Part shown: positions 1 to 8,922 of the stretch, piece after piece
How positions within the stretch are numbered: position 1 is the stretch's first letter
Layout: every line of letters begins with the position of its first letter
Assembly (NCBI RefSeq): GCF_044326205.1
Contig: NZ_JBIRCY010000001.1
Location: 310,001 to 374,000 of the forward strand
Length of the DNA stretch: 64,000 nt
Reading direction: 5' to 3'
From: Kumtagia sp044326205
GTDB lineage: Bacteria > Pseudomonadota > Alphaproteobacteria > Rhizobiales > Rhizobiaceae
Notes under the pieces: model-generated
Database searches by the model: none
What the model was told of the DNA's origin: nothing
What the model saw: only the letters and a program-made list of their open reading frames with translations
Made by a program: the position numbers and the translations under genes

Positions 1-14
1 TTGACGCCACCAGC

Positions 15-2141
15 TCAGGAGATACCTGCATTTCGACGGCGCGCAAGCAGCAGCCGAACCTGCTGTACCATCACGAACGAAAGTACCAGAAGCACCATTG
101 CCGCAAATGCGACCACGGTCGTCGACGCTTCCGGCGATGTATCCTTTTGTCCAGCGACAGGATCGACGTAGCTGAAGTCATAGGTCAACCACATGCTTCT
201 TTTCATTTCCTCCACCGTCTTCAGATAATCGGCCACCTCGGTGGCCGGCACCTGATCGGCGGGAGTCTTCAGCGTCCAACTGATCTCGAATTCGGACGGG
301 GTGCTCGACCAGTTGGTTCTGAGTTCCGCATAAGGTTTCAGGATGTCGATAAGGCCGGCTGGGCCGCTGAACCTGGCTCGAAGATTGGTTACGGTTGCGC
401 GGTGCCGCTTGTAGACCGACCGGCCGACATAGACCGGCGCCGTCCTGCCGACGGCGCTTGGCGTCGGAAAATTCTCAACGCCGAGATCCGCCTTCAGTTC
501 GAAAGCGCTCGCCAGCTTTTCCTTATCGAGCGCCGCGGCCGGCAATTGATAGGCCTCGGTGACGATCACGACATTGCGGTCGCGGTCGTCACTGCTGATG
601 GCCGGCCTGTCGCTGGTCATTCCGGCATACTGGCGGTTGTAATATTCGAGATAGGTGTCGCTGAGCTTCGATATCGACTCGCTCGCCAGCCGGTAGCGCA
701 TCGTATCCGCATCGCGGTCGCGGTAGGTTGTCGTCACTGCAAGCGTCAGTGGAGCACCGGGCGTCTTCGGGAATTCGAAACGCTCGTCGATGAATGTCGT
801 GGGCTCGGGATAGATCTGGCGTTCGATCTTCTCCATTGATGCGCCGGACGGAACCATCGGAAGGGCAAAGCCGAAATCCGGGGAAACCATATCCTGTGCG
901 CGGCCACCTTGCAGGTAGTTGGTCGCGTCAAGCCAGTAGACCTTGCCGCCGATGACGGCCTTGACGATGACGTGGTCGAAGGCGCCGAGAGCCGGCAAGG
1001 CGTCGCCGAGAGCATAACCCCTGTCGATGTCGGTCAGAGCCGGGTAAGCCTCGATGCCTAGCCTCTTCAGACTGGAGGCCAGCAGAAGGGCCTTGTCCTT
1101 GCAGTCGCCAAAACCGCTGGCGACCACGGTCGCAGGATCGCGCGGAATGTAGGAGCCAGCGCCCATCGAGAGGCTGACATAACGAATCTCGTCCTGGACG
1201 AGGCGTGTCGCCTCGACCAGGCGGTCTTCCGCCGTGGGGAACCGCTTCGCAATATCATCGATCTTTGCAGCAAAGTCTGAGGGCAGGTCCTCCGCCGTCT
1301 GGTAATGCGGCAGCACCGCGTCGACGATATCCTGCCAGTTCATCGTCGAGGTCAGCTCGACATATCCATAGTCCAGCCGGTCGGGGGGCAGGTTGTCCTG
1401 GCGCTTTGCCGGATTCGGATTGTGGAACTCCCAGGAATACACAGTATCAGAGCCGTTTGTGGCTGTCGGCGAAGCCGCGTAAGCCCTCACGCCTCGGACG
1501 TGAAGCGGCATCGACGTGGGCCATATGAGCTTCTCCCTCAACAGGGCGACAGGCTCGTACCACTGGACAGCGATCCTGTCATAAAGCAGGCCCTTTCCGA
1601 CGATGGGTGTGCGCTCGACGGTCTTGGCGATGTCGATGATGTCGCCGACGCGGACCTCGCCGATGTCGGCGTAAGCGCTTAGGCGGCCGTCGAATATGCC
1701 TCGCTCGGCGTCCTTCTCCCGGCGGAACACATCGAATTTCGTCTGCGGCAACCGATCGAGGACCACACCGTCACGGATGATATGGAGGCGATTCACCGTG
1801 ATCCTGTGGATCGCCGGATCGAACTCGAAGTTTATGGCCGCCCCGGATTCAAGGCCGGACCGATCGACGATTTTGTAGGCCGTGCGATCAAAAGACGTAA
1901 AACCATCGGGCCGATGCTTGATCTGGTAATCGGAAAGGAGTTGCGAAAGACCGTTCTGGATCTGGTTTTCACGGGACGGGTCGGGGGCCGGCAACTCGAC
2001 ATATTCAGCCCAGCTTTCGGCATCGCCCGTTGCAACCGTACTCTCAGCCCAAGCTGACCACGAAGCCGTGACAAGGACAAGTATTGCGAGGATGCGGCAC
2101 ATCACTGTTGTGCAGCTCGGAAAATGGTCTAGCTGCCGCAT
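15..2141 (-). CDS. DUF3857/transglutaminase-like exported protein
   Basis: Predicted exported protein of about 708 residues. The N-terminus carries a hydrophobic export signal (ILAILVLVTASWSAWA), followed by a DUF3857-type beta domain and a transglutaminase-like domain. The catalytic triad is visible as Cys in GFGDCKDKA (about residue 346), His in FDHVIV (about 388) and Asp in WLDATN (about 402). A single hydrophobic segment followed by basic residues near the C-terminus suggests an inner-membrane anchor with the bulk in the periplasm. Family members are papain-fold proteins of mostly unknown substrate. The start is uncertain: ATG at 2141 is chosen, with ATG at 2102 and TTG at 2159 as alternatives and no strong ribosome site for any. 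It is followed on its 3' side by the window edge. Confidence 0.85.
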   Translation of the reverse strand: MRQLDHFPSCTTVMCRILAILVLVTASWSAWAESTVATGDAESWAEYVELPAPDPSRENQIQNGLSQLLSDYQIKHRPDGFTSFDRTAYKIVDRSGLESGAAINFEFDPAIHRITVNRLHIIRDGVVLDRLPQTKFDVFRREKDAERGIFDGRLSAYADIGEVRVGDIIDIAKTVERTPIVGKGLLYDRIAVQWYEPVALLREKLIWPTSMPLHVRGVRAYAASPTATNGSDTVYSWEFHNPNPAKRQDNLPPDRLDYGYVELTSTMNWQDIVDAVLPHYQTAEDLPSDFAAKIDDIAKRFPTAEDRLVEATRLVQDEIRYVSLSMGAGSYIPRDPATVVASGFGDCKDKALLLASSLKRLGIEAYPALTDIDRGYALGDALPALGAFDHVIVKAVIGGKVYWLDATNYLQGGRAQDMVSPDFGFALPMVPSGASMEKIERQIYPEPTTFIDERFEFPKTPGAPLTLAVTTTYRDRDADTMRYRLASESISKLSDTYLEYYNRQYAGMTSDRPAISSDDRDRNVVIVTEAYQLPAAALDKEKLASAFELKADLGVENFPTPSAVGRTAPVYVGRSVYKRHRATVTNLRARFSGPAGLIDILKPYAELRTNWSSTPSEFEISWTLKTPADQVPATEVADYLKTVEEMKRSMWLTYDFSYVDPVAGQKDTSPEASTTVVAFAAMVLLVLSFVMVQQVRLLLARRRNAGIS

Positions 2142-2244
2142 GCCGTGTTTGCCTTGCAACTCTACTTTAGCGCTAACTCCTGCCAGTACTGTCGATCAGG
2201 GCAATACGCAATATCCCTTTTCTGGACGAAATAGAATGCCGTCT

Positions 2245-3018
2245 TCAGCGCGACGTCCAGCCGCCATCGATGATCAGGGTCTGACCGGTGATCAGCGAGG
2301 CGGCCGGTGAGGCCAGGAAGGCGACCGCGCCCGAGACTTCCGCCGGCCGGCCGATCCGGTGGAGGGCGGCGATGCGCTCGATCACGTCGGCCTTGAACTC
2401 GGGATTGCCCAGCGCCTCGGAGGTGCCGTCGGTCTCGATGAAGGTCGGCGCGACGGCGTTGACGGTGATGCCGTGCTTGCCCCATTCGACCGCCATGCAT
2501 TTGGTCATGTGGGCGATCGCGGCTTTGGACAGGCAGTAGATGGCTTCGCCGGGCAGCGCGATGAAACCGGCTTGCGAACTCATGTTGACGATGGCGCCAC
2601 CCTTACCGCGCGCCATCATCTTCTTGGCGACGTGCTGGGCGATGAAGAAGCTTGCCTTGACATTGTAGGCGACGGTCCAGTCGAATTCTTCTTCGGAAAA
2701 ATTCTCGACCGGCCCTTCCGTGCCGCCGCCTGCATTGTTGACGAGGATGTCGACGCCGCCGAAGTGATTTATCGCCTCATCGACGGCTGCATAGGACTGC
2801 TTCAGGTCCAGAACGTCCATCTGAAGGGACAGTGCTTCGCGGCCGAGCGCCCTGACATCGGCGGCGGTGCCGCCATCCTGGTTGCGGTCGCGCAGGCCAA
2901 GGGCGATGTTGGCGCCGGACTGCGCCAGCGCCAAGCAGATCGCCCGACCGAGGCCACGCCCGGCGCCGGTGACCAGCGCGGTTTTTCCCGTCAGATCGAA
3001 ACTCGGCAGTTCACTCAT
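2245..3018 (-). CDS. SDR family NAD(P)-dependent oxidoreductase
   Basis: A 257-residue classical short-chain dehydrogenase. Visible motifs are the cofactor glycine motif TGAGRGLG (17-24), NNAG (94-97), the catalytic Ser in NMSSQ (147-148) and YCLSK (Tyr161, Lys165). The C-terminal tail GQTLIIDGGW is typical of FabG-like members. Substrate cannot be read from sequence. The start at 3018 is preferred over 3033 because GGGAGG lies seven bases before it. It is the last gene of a same-strand set with the FAD dehydrogenase and the ketopantoate-reductase-like gene, suggesting an oxidative catabolic module. Confidence 0.9.
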   Translation of the reverse strand: MSELPSFDLTGKTALVTGAGRGLGRAICLALAQSGANIALGLRDRNQDGGTAADVRALGREALSLQMDVLDLKQSYAAVDEAINHFGGVDILVNNAGGGTEGPVENFSEEEFDWTVAYNVKASFFIAQHVAKKMMARGKGGAIVNMSSQAGFIALPGEAIYCLSKAAIAHMTKCMAVEWGKHGITVNAVAPTFIETDGTSEALGNPEFKADVIERIAALHRIGRPAEVSGAVAFLASPAASLITGQTLIIDGGWTSR

Positions 3019-3137
3019 CGATTTCCCTCCCATGGTCCTGAGCCCTCTGACGGGCTCTTTGTTTTTGCCAGCGCAATCCCCGGCGCTCGCCGACTACTAT
3101 GACCGCCGGAGCGGTGGCGTGCTACGCAAAATGCGTG

Positions 3138-4790
3138 TCAGTGGGCAGCCGCTCGCCCGGCGTTGCGTCCCGAAAAGATGCAGCCCCCGAGGAACGTGCC
3201 CTCCAGCGCATTATAGCCGTGATAGCCGCCGCCACCGAAGCCGGCTGCTTCGCCGGCGGCGTAAAGGCCGGGGATCGGCACGCCGGCCGCGTCCAGCACC
3301 TGCCCGTCGAGGTTGGTGTGGATACCGCCCAGCGTCTTGCGCGTTAAAATGTTGAGGCGCACCGCGATCAGCGGGCCGTTGGCCGGGTCGAGGATTTTGT
3401 GCGGTTTTGCAGTGCGGATAAGCCTGTCGCCGAGATAGCAGCGGGCGCCGTTTATGGCGATCACCTGCGCGTCTTTCGAGAACGGATTGTCGACCTCGCG
3501 GTCGCGCGCCTCGATCTGCGTTCTCAGTCGTTCGACGTCGAGAAGAGTGGAGCCGGCAAGCCGGTTCATGCCGGCGACGAGGTCAGCGGGATTGTTCGCG
3601 ACGACGAAATCCTTGCCCTTGGTCTTGAACGCCTCGATTGGCGGCGGCGCCCCCATGCCACGCCGGCTGCGCAGCACGTTGAGCCAGCTTTTCGAGGTCA
3701 GGTCCGGGTTCTGCTCGGAGCCGGAGAGGGCGAATTCCTTCTTGATGATCTTTTGCGTCAGCACGAACCAGGAGTAGTCGTGGCCCGTAGAGAGAATGCG
3801 CTTCAGCGTCGACAGCGTGTCGAAGCCAGGCAGGCAGGGCGCCTCCAGTCGCTCGCCGAGCGCGTCGAACCACAACGAGGACGGGCCGGGCAGGATGCGG
3901 ATGCCGTGGTTCGGCCAGATCGGCGCCCAGTTGCGCAGGCCCTCGGTGTAGTGCCACATGCGGTCGGCGTTGATCACGGTCGCGCCCGCTTCCTGCGCGA
4001 TGCCGATCATCCGGCCGTCGACATGATGAGGAACGCCAGAGACCATGGAGCGCGGCGGCTCGCCCAGCCGTTCGCGCGGCCAGTTTTTTCGCACCAGATC
4101 GAAATCGCCGCCGATGCCGCCGGAGGTGACCAGCACTGCGCCGGCGGTGAACTCGAATTCGCCCACCACCGTTCGGCCGGACTTTTGGCCGCGCTCGACC
4201 ATAGAGGGTTCGAGCACCTCGCCGGCGATGCCGGTGACGGTATCGCCGGTCTTGACGATGAGGCTGGCGCGGTGGCGGAATTTGAGCGCGATCCGCCCCT
4301 TGGTGGCGTGGTCGCGCACGCGCCGTATGAACGGTTCCAGCACGCCGGGGCCGGTACCCCAGGTCAGATGGAATCGCGGCACCGAATTGCCGTGGCCATG
4401 TGCCTGGCCGCCGCCGCGCTCCGCCCAGCCGACGACCGGAAACCAGCGCATGCCTTGCGCGTGAAGCCAGGGGCGCATCTCGCCGGCGGCGAAATCGACG
4501 AAGGCCTCGGCTGCATGGCGGGGCCAAAAATCCTCGGGGCGGTCGAACTGTGCGGAGCCGAGCCAGTCCTGGAGCGCGAGGTCACGGCTGTCGCGGATGC
4601 GCATGCGCCGCTGCTCGGGGCTGTCGACGAAGAACAGCCCACCGAGAGACCAGAACGCCTGGCCTCCGAGCGAATTCTCGCCTTCCTGGTCGAGGACGAT
4701 GACACGCTTGCCGGCATCCGCCAGTTCGGCTGCGGCAACCAGCCCGGCCAATCCCGCCCCGACGATGATGGCATCGGCTTTTTCTGCCAT
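3138..4790 (-). CDS. FAD-binding dehydrogenase (fumarate reductase/KsdD-like flavoprotein)
   Basis: A 550-residue flavoprotein. The N-terminal Rossmann motif IVGAGLAGL (9-17) is followed by a glutamine/aspartate-ended strand (VIVLDQE). The C-terminal block GGIHTN ... GLYAAGEAAG ... GYNALEGT is the signature of the fumarate reductase/succinate dehydrogenase flavoprotein superfamily that includes 3-ketosteroid dehydrogenases. The start at 4790 is set by GGGAGGAGAG directly upstream; a longer frame to 4847 has no such site. No signal peptide or heme/flavin covalent domain is seen, so it is probably a soluble cytoplasmic dehydrogenase. The exact substrate is unknown. Confidence 0.88.
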   Translation of the reverse strand: MAEKADAIIVGAGLAGLVAAAELADAGKRVIVLDQEGENSLGGQAFWSLGGLFFVDSPEQRRMRIRDSRDLALQDWLGSAQFDRPEDFWPRHAAEAFVDFAAGEMRPWLHAQGMRWFPVVGWAERGGGQAHGHGNSVPRFHLTWGTGPGVLEPFIRRVRDHATKGRIALKFRHRASLIVKTGDTVTGIAGEVLEPSMVERGQKSGRTVVGEFEFTAGAVLVTSGGIGGDFDLVRKNWPRERLGEPPRSMVSGVPHHVDGRMIGIAQEAGATVINADRMWHYTEGLRNWAPIWPNHGIRILPGPSSLWFDALGERLEAPCLPGFDTLSTLKRILSTGHDYSWFVLTQKIIKKEFALSGSEQNPDLTSKSWLNVLRSRRGMGAPPPIEAFKTKGKDFVVANNPADLVAGMNRLAGSTLLDVERLRTQIEARDREVDNPFSKDAQVIAINGARCYLGDRLIRTAKPHKILDPANGPLIAVRLNILTRKTLGGIHTNLDGQVLDAAGVPIPGLYAAGEAAGFGGGGYHGYNALEGTFLGGCIFSGRNAGRAAAH

Positions 4791-4861
4791 CTCTCCTCCC
4801 GTTTCGGAGTATGCCGATATCCAAGCGGAATCTCGGACTGACCCCATGCCGACTGTACCGG

Positions 4862-5881
4862 CTAGCGGGCGGAACGCAATTGCGCGAGCAGGTCGGGACC
4901 GCTCCAGCGGCGGCGGTTGCCGCTCTCCGCGTTATGCACCAGTTCGACCAGTTTCCGGTTGGCCGGTGCCGGCACGCCGTTCTTTTCGGCAAGGCGGACG
5001 ACTTCGCCGTTCAGCCAATCGACATCGGTCTTGCGGCCGGCGTCGAGCGCGTCGATCATCGAGGAGCGGGCGGCCGGATCGACCTCCAATACGCTGCCGG
5101 CGAGGCGCAGGAACAACCAGTCGGGCAGGCCGAGCAGCCAGGGCACCAGCGCGGGCGGCAACGAGGTCAGCTTTGCCGGGCGGATGCCGGCGGCCTTCAT
5201 CGCCGCCAGCGCCTCGCGCTGCGCCATCGCCAGGCATTGGCGGTAGGCGCGCTGCGATAGTTCCTCACGCAAGGTCAGGCCCGACAGGCCGCTGACGGCG
5301 TTGTTGAGATTGAGCAGAAGCTTTCCCCATTGCACGGGACGAAAATCCGCATGCTGGGTGAGCGGCAGCCCGGCCTTTTCGAAAGCCGGCAGATACGGGG
5401 AGAGCGTTGGGCTTGCCTCGACGTCCAGCGCGCCTTGGGTCGCCTGCTTGAAGGTGGGACCCGGAAGCTGCACGACATTGAACGGCACCATGCCCGCCAA
5501 CACCGTTCGTCCCGGCAGTGCCTCGCGCAAAATCTCCTCGTTGCCGATGCCGTTCTGGAAGCTGATGACAATCGCCTGGGGCGGCGCGTGTTCGGCCAAT
5601 ATGGCGGCAGTCGAAGCCGTGTCTCCTGCCTTGACGGTAACCAAGGCCAGAGCGGCATCGGCAAGTGCCTGTGGATCGGTGCGATAGTCGACGGAGCCCG
5701 GCTCCAGCCGGAAATCGACGCCAAGATGGTCGGCGATCCCGAGGCCGCCTTTGGCGATGGCCTCGCCGAAACGCTCGCGGCCGATGAAACGCACGTTTGC
5801 TCCGGCCGCCGCCAGACGGCCGCCAATGTAGCAGCCGATGCTGCCCGCGCCGAACACTGAGATCGTCGGCGAAGTTTTCAT
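4862..5881 (-). CDS. 2-dehydropantoate 2-reductase family protein (ApbA/PanE-like)
   Basis: A 339-residue two-domain NADPH-dependent reductase. The N-terminal Rossmann motif VFGAGSIGCYIGG (9-21) and the VTVKAGDT strand are typical of ApbA/PanE. The helical C-terminal domain has the family lysine in WGKLLLNLNNAVSGL, around residue 185. It is longer than E. coli PanE, and rhizobial genomes often carry several such paralogs, so a role in pantothenate synthesis is not assured. It sits 71 bases upstream of the FAD dehydrogenase on the same strand. GGAGGCGCAAGAG precedes the ATG. Confidence 0.88.
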   Translation of the reverse strand: MKTSPTISVFGAGSIGCYIGGRLAAAGANVRFIGRERFGEAIAKGGLGIADHLGVDFRLEPGSVDYRTDPQALADAALALVTVKAGDTASTAAILAEHAPPQAIVISFQNGIGNEEILREALPGRTVLAGMVPFNVVQLPGPTFKQATQGALDVEASPTLSPYLPAFEKAGLPLTQHADFRPVQWGKLLLNLNNAVSGLSGLTLREELSQRAYRQCLAMAQREALAAMKAAGIRPAKLTSLPPALVPWLLGLPDWLFLRLAGSVLEVDPAARSSMIDALDAGRKTDVDWLNGEVVRLAEKNGVPAPANRKLVELVHNAESGNRRRWSGPDLLAQLRSAR

Positions 5882-5929
5882 CTCTTGCGCCTCCTTCGCC
5901 AGTCTCCGCCTCGCCGCTTGCGGGAAATC

Positions 5930-7414
5930 TCAGCCGGCGTAGCGGGCCTTCAGATGGTCGATGAAATAGGCGGCGTTCAGTCTTTCGCCCGTCGCCCGCT
6001 GCAGCAGGTCCGGCGTCGACCACCGGGAGCCCTGCGACCAGATCTTTTCGCGCCGCCAGTCGTTGATCGCTTCGAATCTGCCCTCGGCGATGTCCTCGTC
6101 GAACGCGGGATGGTCGCGCCGGAGGGCCGCCGCCTGCTGGGCCGCGAACATCGCGCCCAGCGTATAGGACGGGAAATAGCCGAAGGCGCCGCCCGGCCAA
6201 TGCACGTCCTGCATCGGTCCGTCCTGGAAATTGTCGAGCGTAGAGAGCCCGAGATAGTCGCGCATCTTGGCGTCCCAAGCCTCCGGGATGTCGGCGGCCT
6301 CGATACGCCCGGCGATCAGGTCCTGCTCCAGTTCGAAACGCAGGATGACATGCAGCGGATAGGTGACTTCGTCGGCTTCGACGCGGATCAGACCGCGCTC
6401 GACATGCAGGACATGGGCGAGGATGTCGGGCACGTTCCAGTCTTCGCCGAGATGCCGCTCGACGATCGGCAGCGCCCAGCGCCAGAAGGCGGGATTTCGC
6501 GCGAGCTGCATCTCGACGAACAGGCTCTGGCTCTCGTGCATGGCCATGCCGCGCGCCTTGCCGAGCGGCCAATGCGACCACTGCTTCGGCAGGTTCTGCT
6601 CGTAGAGCGCATGGCCGGTCTCGTGCAGGACGCCCATCAGGGCCGAAAGGAAGTCCGACGTCTTGTAGCGCGTGGTGATGCGCACGTCGCTCGGCACGCC
6701 GCCGCAGAACGGATGGTGCGACACCGACAGGCTGCCATGGGTCAGGTCGAAGCCGACCGCCGTCATCATGGCGAGGCCTAGCTCGCGCTGCTTGTCCTGC
6801 GCATAGGGTCCGGAGAGCGGCCGCATTGGCGTTTTGGCAAGCCGTTCCTCCTGCGCGGCAAGCGCCTTCGGCACGAAATCCCGCAGGAAGGTCTTCAGCT
6901 CTTCAAAGATCGGCGCGATCTCCGCCGCCCGGTTGCCAGGGTCATACTGCTCCATCAGCGCGTCGTAGGGATCGATCCCCAGCGCGCCGGCGCGCAACGC
7001 CGCTTCCTCGCGGGCCAGATCGACGATGCCGGCAAGCGCCGGCAGGAAGCCGCTCCAATCGTTCTTGGCGCGTAGGTCGCGCCACAATTGCTCGGCGCGA
7101 AGCCGCGCCTTCGTCTGCCGCTCGACGAACTCGGCAGGTAGGCACGTCAGGTTTGTATATTGCCGCCGGAATTCGACGAGCGCGGCACGCTGCTCGTCGT
7201 TCAAGGATTCGCCTTCGGCAGCGGCAATCCAGTCGGCGATTTCCGGGGCGGTCGCCTGCCGGTGATACATGCCGGCCAGCGTGGAAAGCGCCTCGGCGCG
7301 TTTCTCGCCGCCGCCGACCGCCATGTGCGTCGCCTCGTCGGCGCCGAGGATTGCCAGCGCATGTTCCAGCGCCTCCAGCTTGCGACCCGTCTCGTCGAGT
7401 TTGGCGAAGGACAT
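5930..7414 (-). CDS. carboxypeptidase M32 (Taq-type metallocarboxypeptidase)
   Basis: A 494-residue zinc carboxypeptidase that removes C-terminal residues from peptides in the cytoplasm. The HETGHALYEQ metal motif (HExxH) is near residue 263, and the other M32 signature blocks SHHPFCGG, HESQSL and GYFPSYTLG are present. The length matches the family norm near 500 residues. The start at 7414 (MSFAKLDE) is preferred over the longer open frame to 7549 because AGGAGC lies just upstream and the family begins there. It is divergent from the DUF1304 gene. Confidence 0.95.
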   Translation of the reverse strand: MSFAKLDETGRKLEALEHALAILGADEATHMAVGGGEKRAEALSTLAGMYHRQATAPEIADWIAAAEGESLNDEQRAALVEFRRQYTNLTCLPAEFVERQTKARLRAEQLWRDLRAKNDWSGFLPALAGIVDLAREEAALRAGALGIDPYDALMEQYDPGNRAAEIAPIFEELKTFLRDFVPKALAAQEERLAKTPMRPLSGPYAQDKQRELGLAMMTAVGFDLTHGSLSVSHHPFCGGVPSDVRITTRYKTSDFLSALMGVLHETGHALYEQNLPKQWSHWPLGKARGMAMHESQSLFVEMQLARNPAFWRWALPIVERHLGEDWNVPDILAHVLHVERGLIRVEADEVTYPLHVILRFELEQDLIAGRIEAADIPEAWDAKMRDYLGLSTLDNFQDGPMQDVHWPGGAFGYFPSYTLGAMFAAQQAAALRRDHPAFDEDIAEGRFEAINDWRREKIWSQGSRWSTPDLLQRATGERLNAAYFIDHLKARYAG

Positions 7415-7551
7415 GCTTGCTCCTGCTTTGGTCCGGGGAAGGGACACGAACTCGGCTGCGACCGCAAGCCCTCGCTTAACTTCCGGTCGGGCCTTGCGGA
7501 AGCGATTGCGAACGGCAAGATGGAGGCCTGCACAGGAGCGGGGAGGCAACG

Positions 7552-7905
7552 ATGCTCGCCAGCATTTTGATCGCGGTGGTGGCGCTGTTCCACCTCGCTT
7601 TCATGTATCTGGAAATGGTCGCCTGGGGCCAGCCGCTCGGCCGAAAAGTGTTCGGCACGTCGCCGGAATTCGCGACGGCATCCAAGGCGCTGGCCGCCAA
7701 CCAGGGTCTTTACAACGGTTTTCTCGTTGCCGGGCTGGTCTGGGGGCTGGCGCTCGGCGAAAGCGGCTTTTCGGTAAAGGTGTTTTTCCTCGCCTGCGTG
7801 ATCGTCGCCGGGGTGTTCGGTGCAGCGACCGTGTCGCGGCGCATCCTCTATGTCCAGGCGGCTCCAGCCGTGATGGCGCTCATCTGCCTGTATGCAGGCC
7901 TGTGA
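7552..7905 (+). CDS. DUF1304 family membrane protein
   Basis: A 117-residue integral membrane protein with four hydrophobic helices and the DUF1304 pattern: an N-terminal FHLAFMYLEMVAWG, then GLYNGFLVAGL. GGGAGGCAACG precedes the ATG. The function of the family is unknown; members are small four-helix inner-membrane proteins. It is a lone plus-strand gene with a strong hairpin just past its stop that it shares with the convergent gene at 7971. Confidence 0.9.
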   Translation: MLASILIAVVALFHLAFMYLEMVAWGQPLGRKVFGTSPEFATASKALAANQGLYNGFLVAGLVWGLALGESGFSVKVFFLACVIVAGVFGAATVSRRILYVQAAPAVMALICLYAGL

Positions 7906-7911
7906 AATCAG

Positions 7912-7941
7912 ATCGGCCGCCGGTGGATGCCGGCGGCCGAT
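7912..7941 (-). terminator. 12-bp perfect hairpin, terminator-like
   Basis: ATCGGCCGCCGG (7912-7923) and CCGGCGGCCGAT (7930-7941) form a perfect 12-bp stem with a six-base loop, between the convergent stops of the DUF1304 gene and the exported-protein gene at 7971. There is no T-run, so it may act as a bidirectional terminator or as a 3' stabiliser. A homologous hairpin lies downstream of the second copy (8866-8893), so it was part of the duplicated unit. Confidence 0.6.
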
Positions 7942-7970
7942 GAATCCGGCTTGAAGTGGAGGCTAGGCGG

Positions 7971-8444
7971 TCAGGTCGTCACGGCGTGATGAATTTCCCG
8001 GTTCAGCCTGTCGATGCGGTTCTGGAAGGCGACAAAACTTGCCTTCGGCAGGGCGCCGCGATGGTTGGCGGCAGTCCGCTGGACATCAAGACGGATATCG
8101 TGCGAACGGGCACGCAACATCCGGTATTCGGCCGCCGTCAGGTAACCGCGTCCATGGTCGACGGTCATCCGGTGATTGGCTTCGCCGAGCCGGCGGTCGA
8201 TATGGGCGAGCCGGGGCCGGAACACCTCACGCTGCATGGCGACGTGCGCCGACTTCGGCGTGGCGTGCGTTGGCGCAGTAATCGCTCCGGTGGTCATGGC
8301 GTCGGGCTTGACGGGCTGCGCCTGATACGCGGCGTTGGCCGCCGGCGTGCCGGGCGCTGTGGGCGATGCCGCCGCGTAGGCGCCGGCCAGGGAGGTCGAG
8401 ACGAGAACGGCGGCAAGAGCCGCCCTGAGGGTTTGGGAACGCAT
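7971..8444 (-). CDS. small exported protein, tandem copy A
   Basis: A 157-residue protein I do not recognise. It has a clear signal peptide (MRSQTLRAALAAVLVSTSLAGAYA) and a low-complexity Ala/Pro/Thr linker. The C-terminal helical domain contains REVFRPRLAHID, ANHRM, YRMLRARSHDIR and FQNRIDRLNREIHH. The same blocks occur in the gene at 8923, so the two are paralogs. The mature part is rich in His and Arg. The start at 8444 is chosen because AGGAG lies upstream and it opens the signal peptide; the open frame continues to 8582 through the leader. Probably periplasmic; function unknown. Confidence 0.8.
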   Translation of the reverse strand: MRSQTLRAALAAVLVSTSLAGAYAAASPTAPGTPAANAAYQAQPVKPDAMTTGAITAPTHATPKSAHVAMQREVFRPRLAHIDRRLGEANHRMTVDHGRGYLTAAEYRMLRARSHDIRLDVQRTAANHRGALPKASFVAFQNRIDRLNREIHHAVTT

Positions 8445-8631
8445 GGTGCGTCTCCTGTCAGAACGCGAAGGAGTGATCCCGCGCGGATACGGCTGTCCGG
8501 TCCCGTCGCGTCGCAACGCCTTCCAGGTCGGGCGCGGCCAACGGGAGGTGTCGGCCGCGTCGATCGGGATGTCCGGCGTCACCGGCAGTTCCCAGCCACG
8601 ACGGGAAGCTACGCCCAGGTCGACGCGATCG
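8445..8631 (-). promoter_or_regulatory. conserved 5' leader of copy A
   Basis: About 187 bases separate the AT-rich motif from the start codon of copy A. Blocks in this leader match the leader of copy B (9430-9614), including GGCAGTTCCCAGCC near the motif and GACCGGACAGCC nearer the gene. Copy A has an open frame through its leader that joins the gene, but the matching frame in copy B is out of phase. The conservation is therefore more likely at DNA or RNA level. No known riboswitch class is recognised. Confidence 0.45.
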
Positions 8632-8654
8632 GCAAATTACAAAATGATAATCTT
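8632..8654 (-). promoter_or_regulatory. 23-bp AT-rich motif, copy A
   Basis: The plus-strand core AAATTACAAAATGATAATC sits inside a 23-base stretch that is identical to 9615-9637. It contains ATTA ... TAAT arms, an imperfect palindrome resembling metal-regulator boxes. It lies 188 bases upstream of copy A in otherwise GC-rich DNA, so it is likely a promoter or operator. Confidence 0.5.
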
Positions 8655-8865
8655 TCGAATGGCTTGATGAGAATGGACGGTGCCATAGGTATCGCCGACA
8701 TCCGGTGTTCCCTTGGCATCGCCTGAGGTCAAACCCGGCACAGGATTTGGCCGGCGCGCCGATGGCGACCGTGACATTTCATCGTCGCGGTCATGTCTTC
8801 ATATCAAACAGAGCAGGCCTCGTAGTCTCGTCCGGCCCGGGACAAATGCAGCCCCCAAGGCATGG

Positions 8866-8893
8866 TCGGCCGCCGGCTCTTGCCGGCAGCCGA
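8866..8893 (-). terminator. hairpin downstream of copy B
   Basis: TCGGCCGCCGGC and GCCGGCAGCCGA pair with one mismatch around a TCTT loop, starting 30 bases past the stop of the gene at 8923. The sequence matches the hairpin after copy A. On the plus strand it is followed by ATTTTT, which would make a canonical terminator against plus-strand transcription; on the minus strand there is no T-run. Confidence 0.5.
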
Positions 8894-8922
8894 TATTTTT
8901 CGATCAGAAGACTGGCTGGTTG

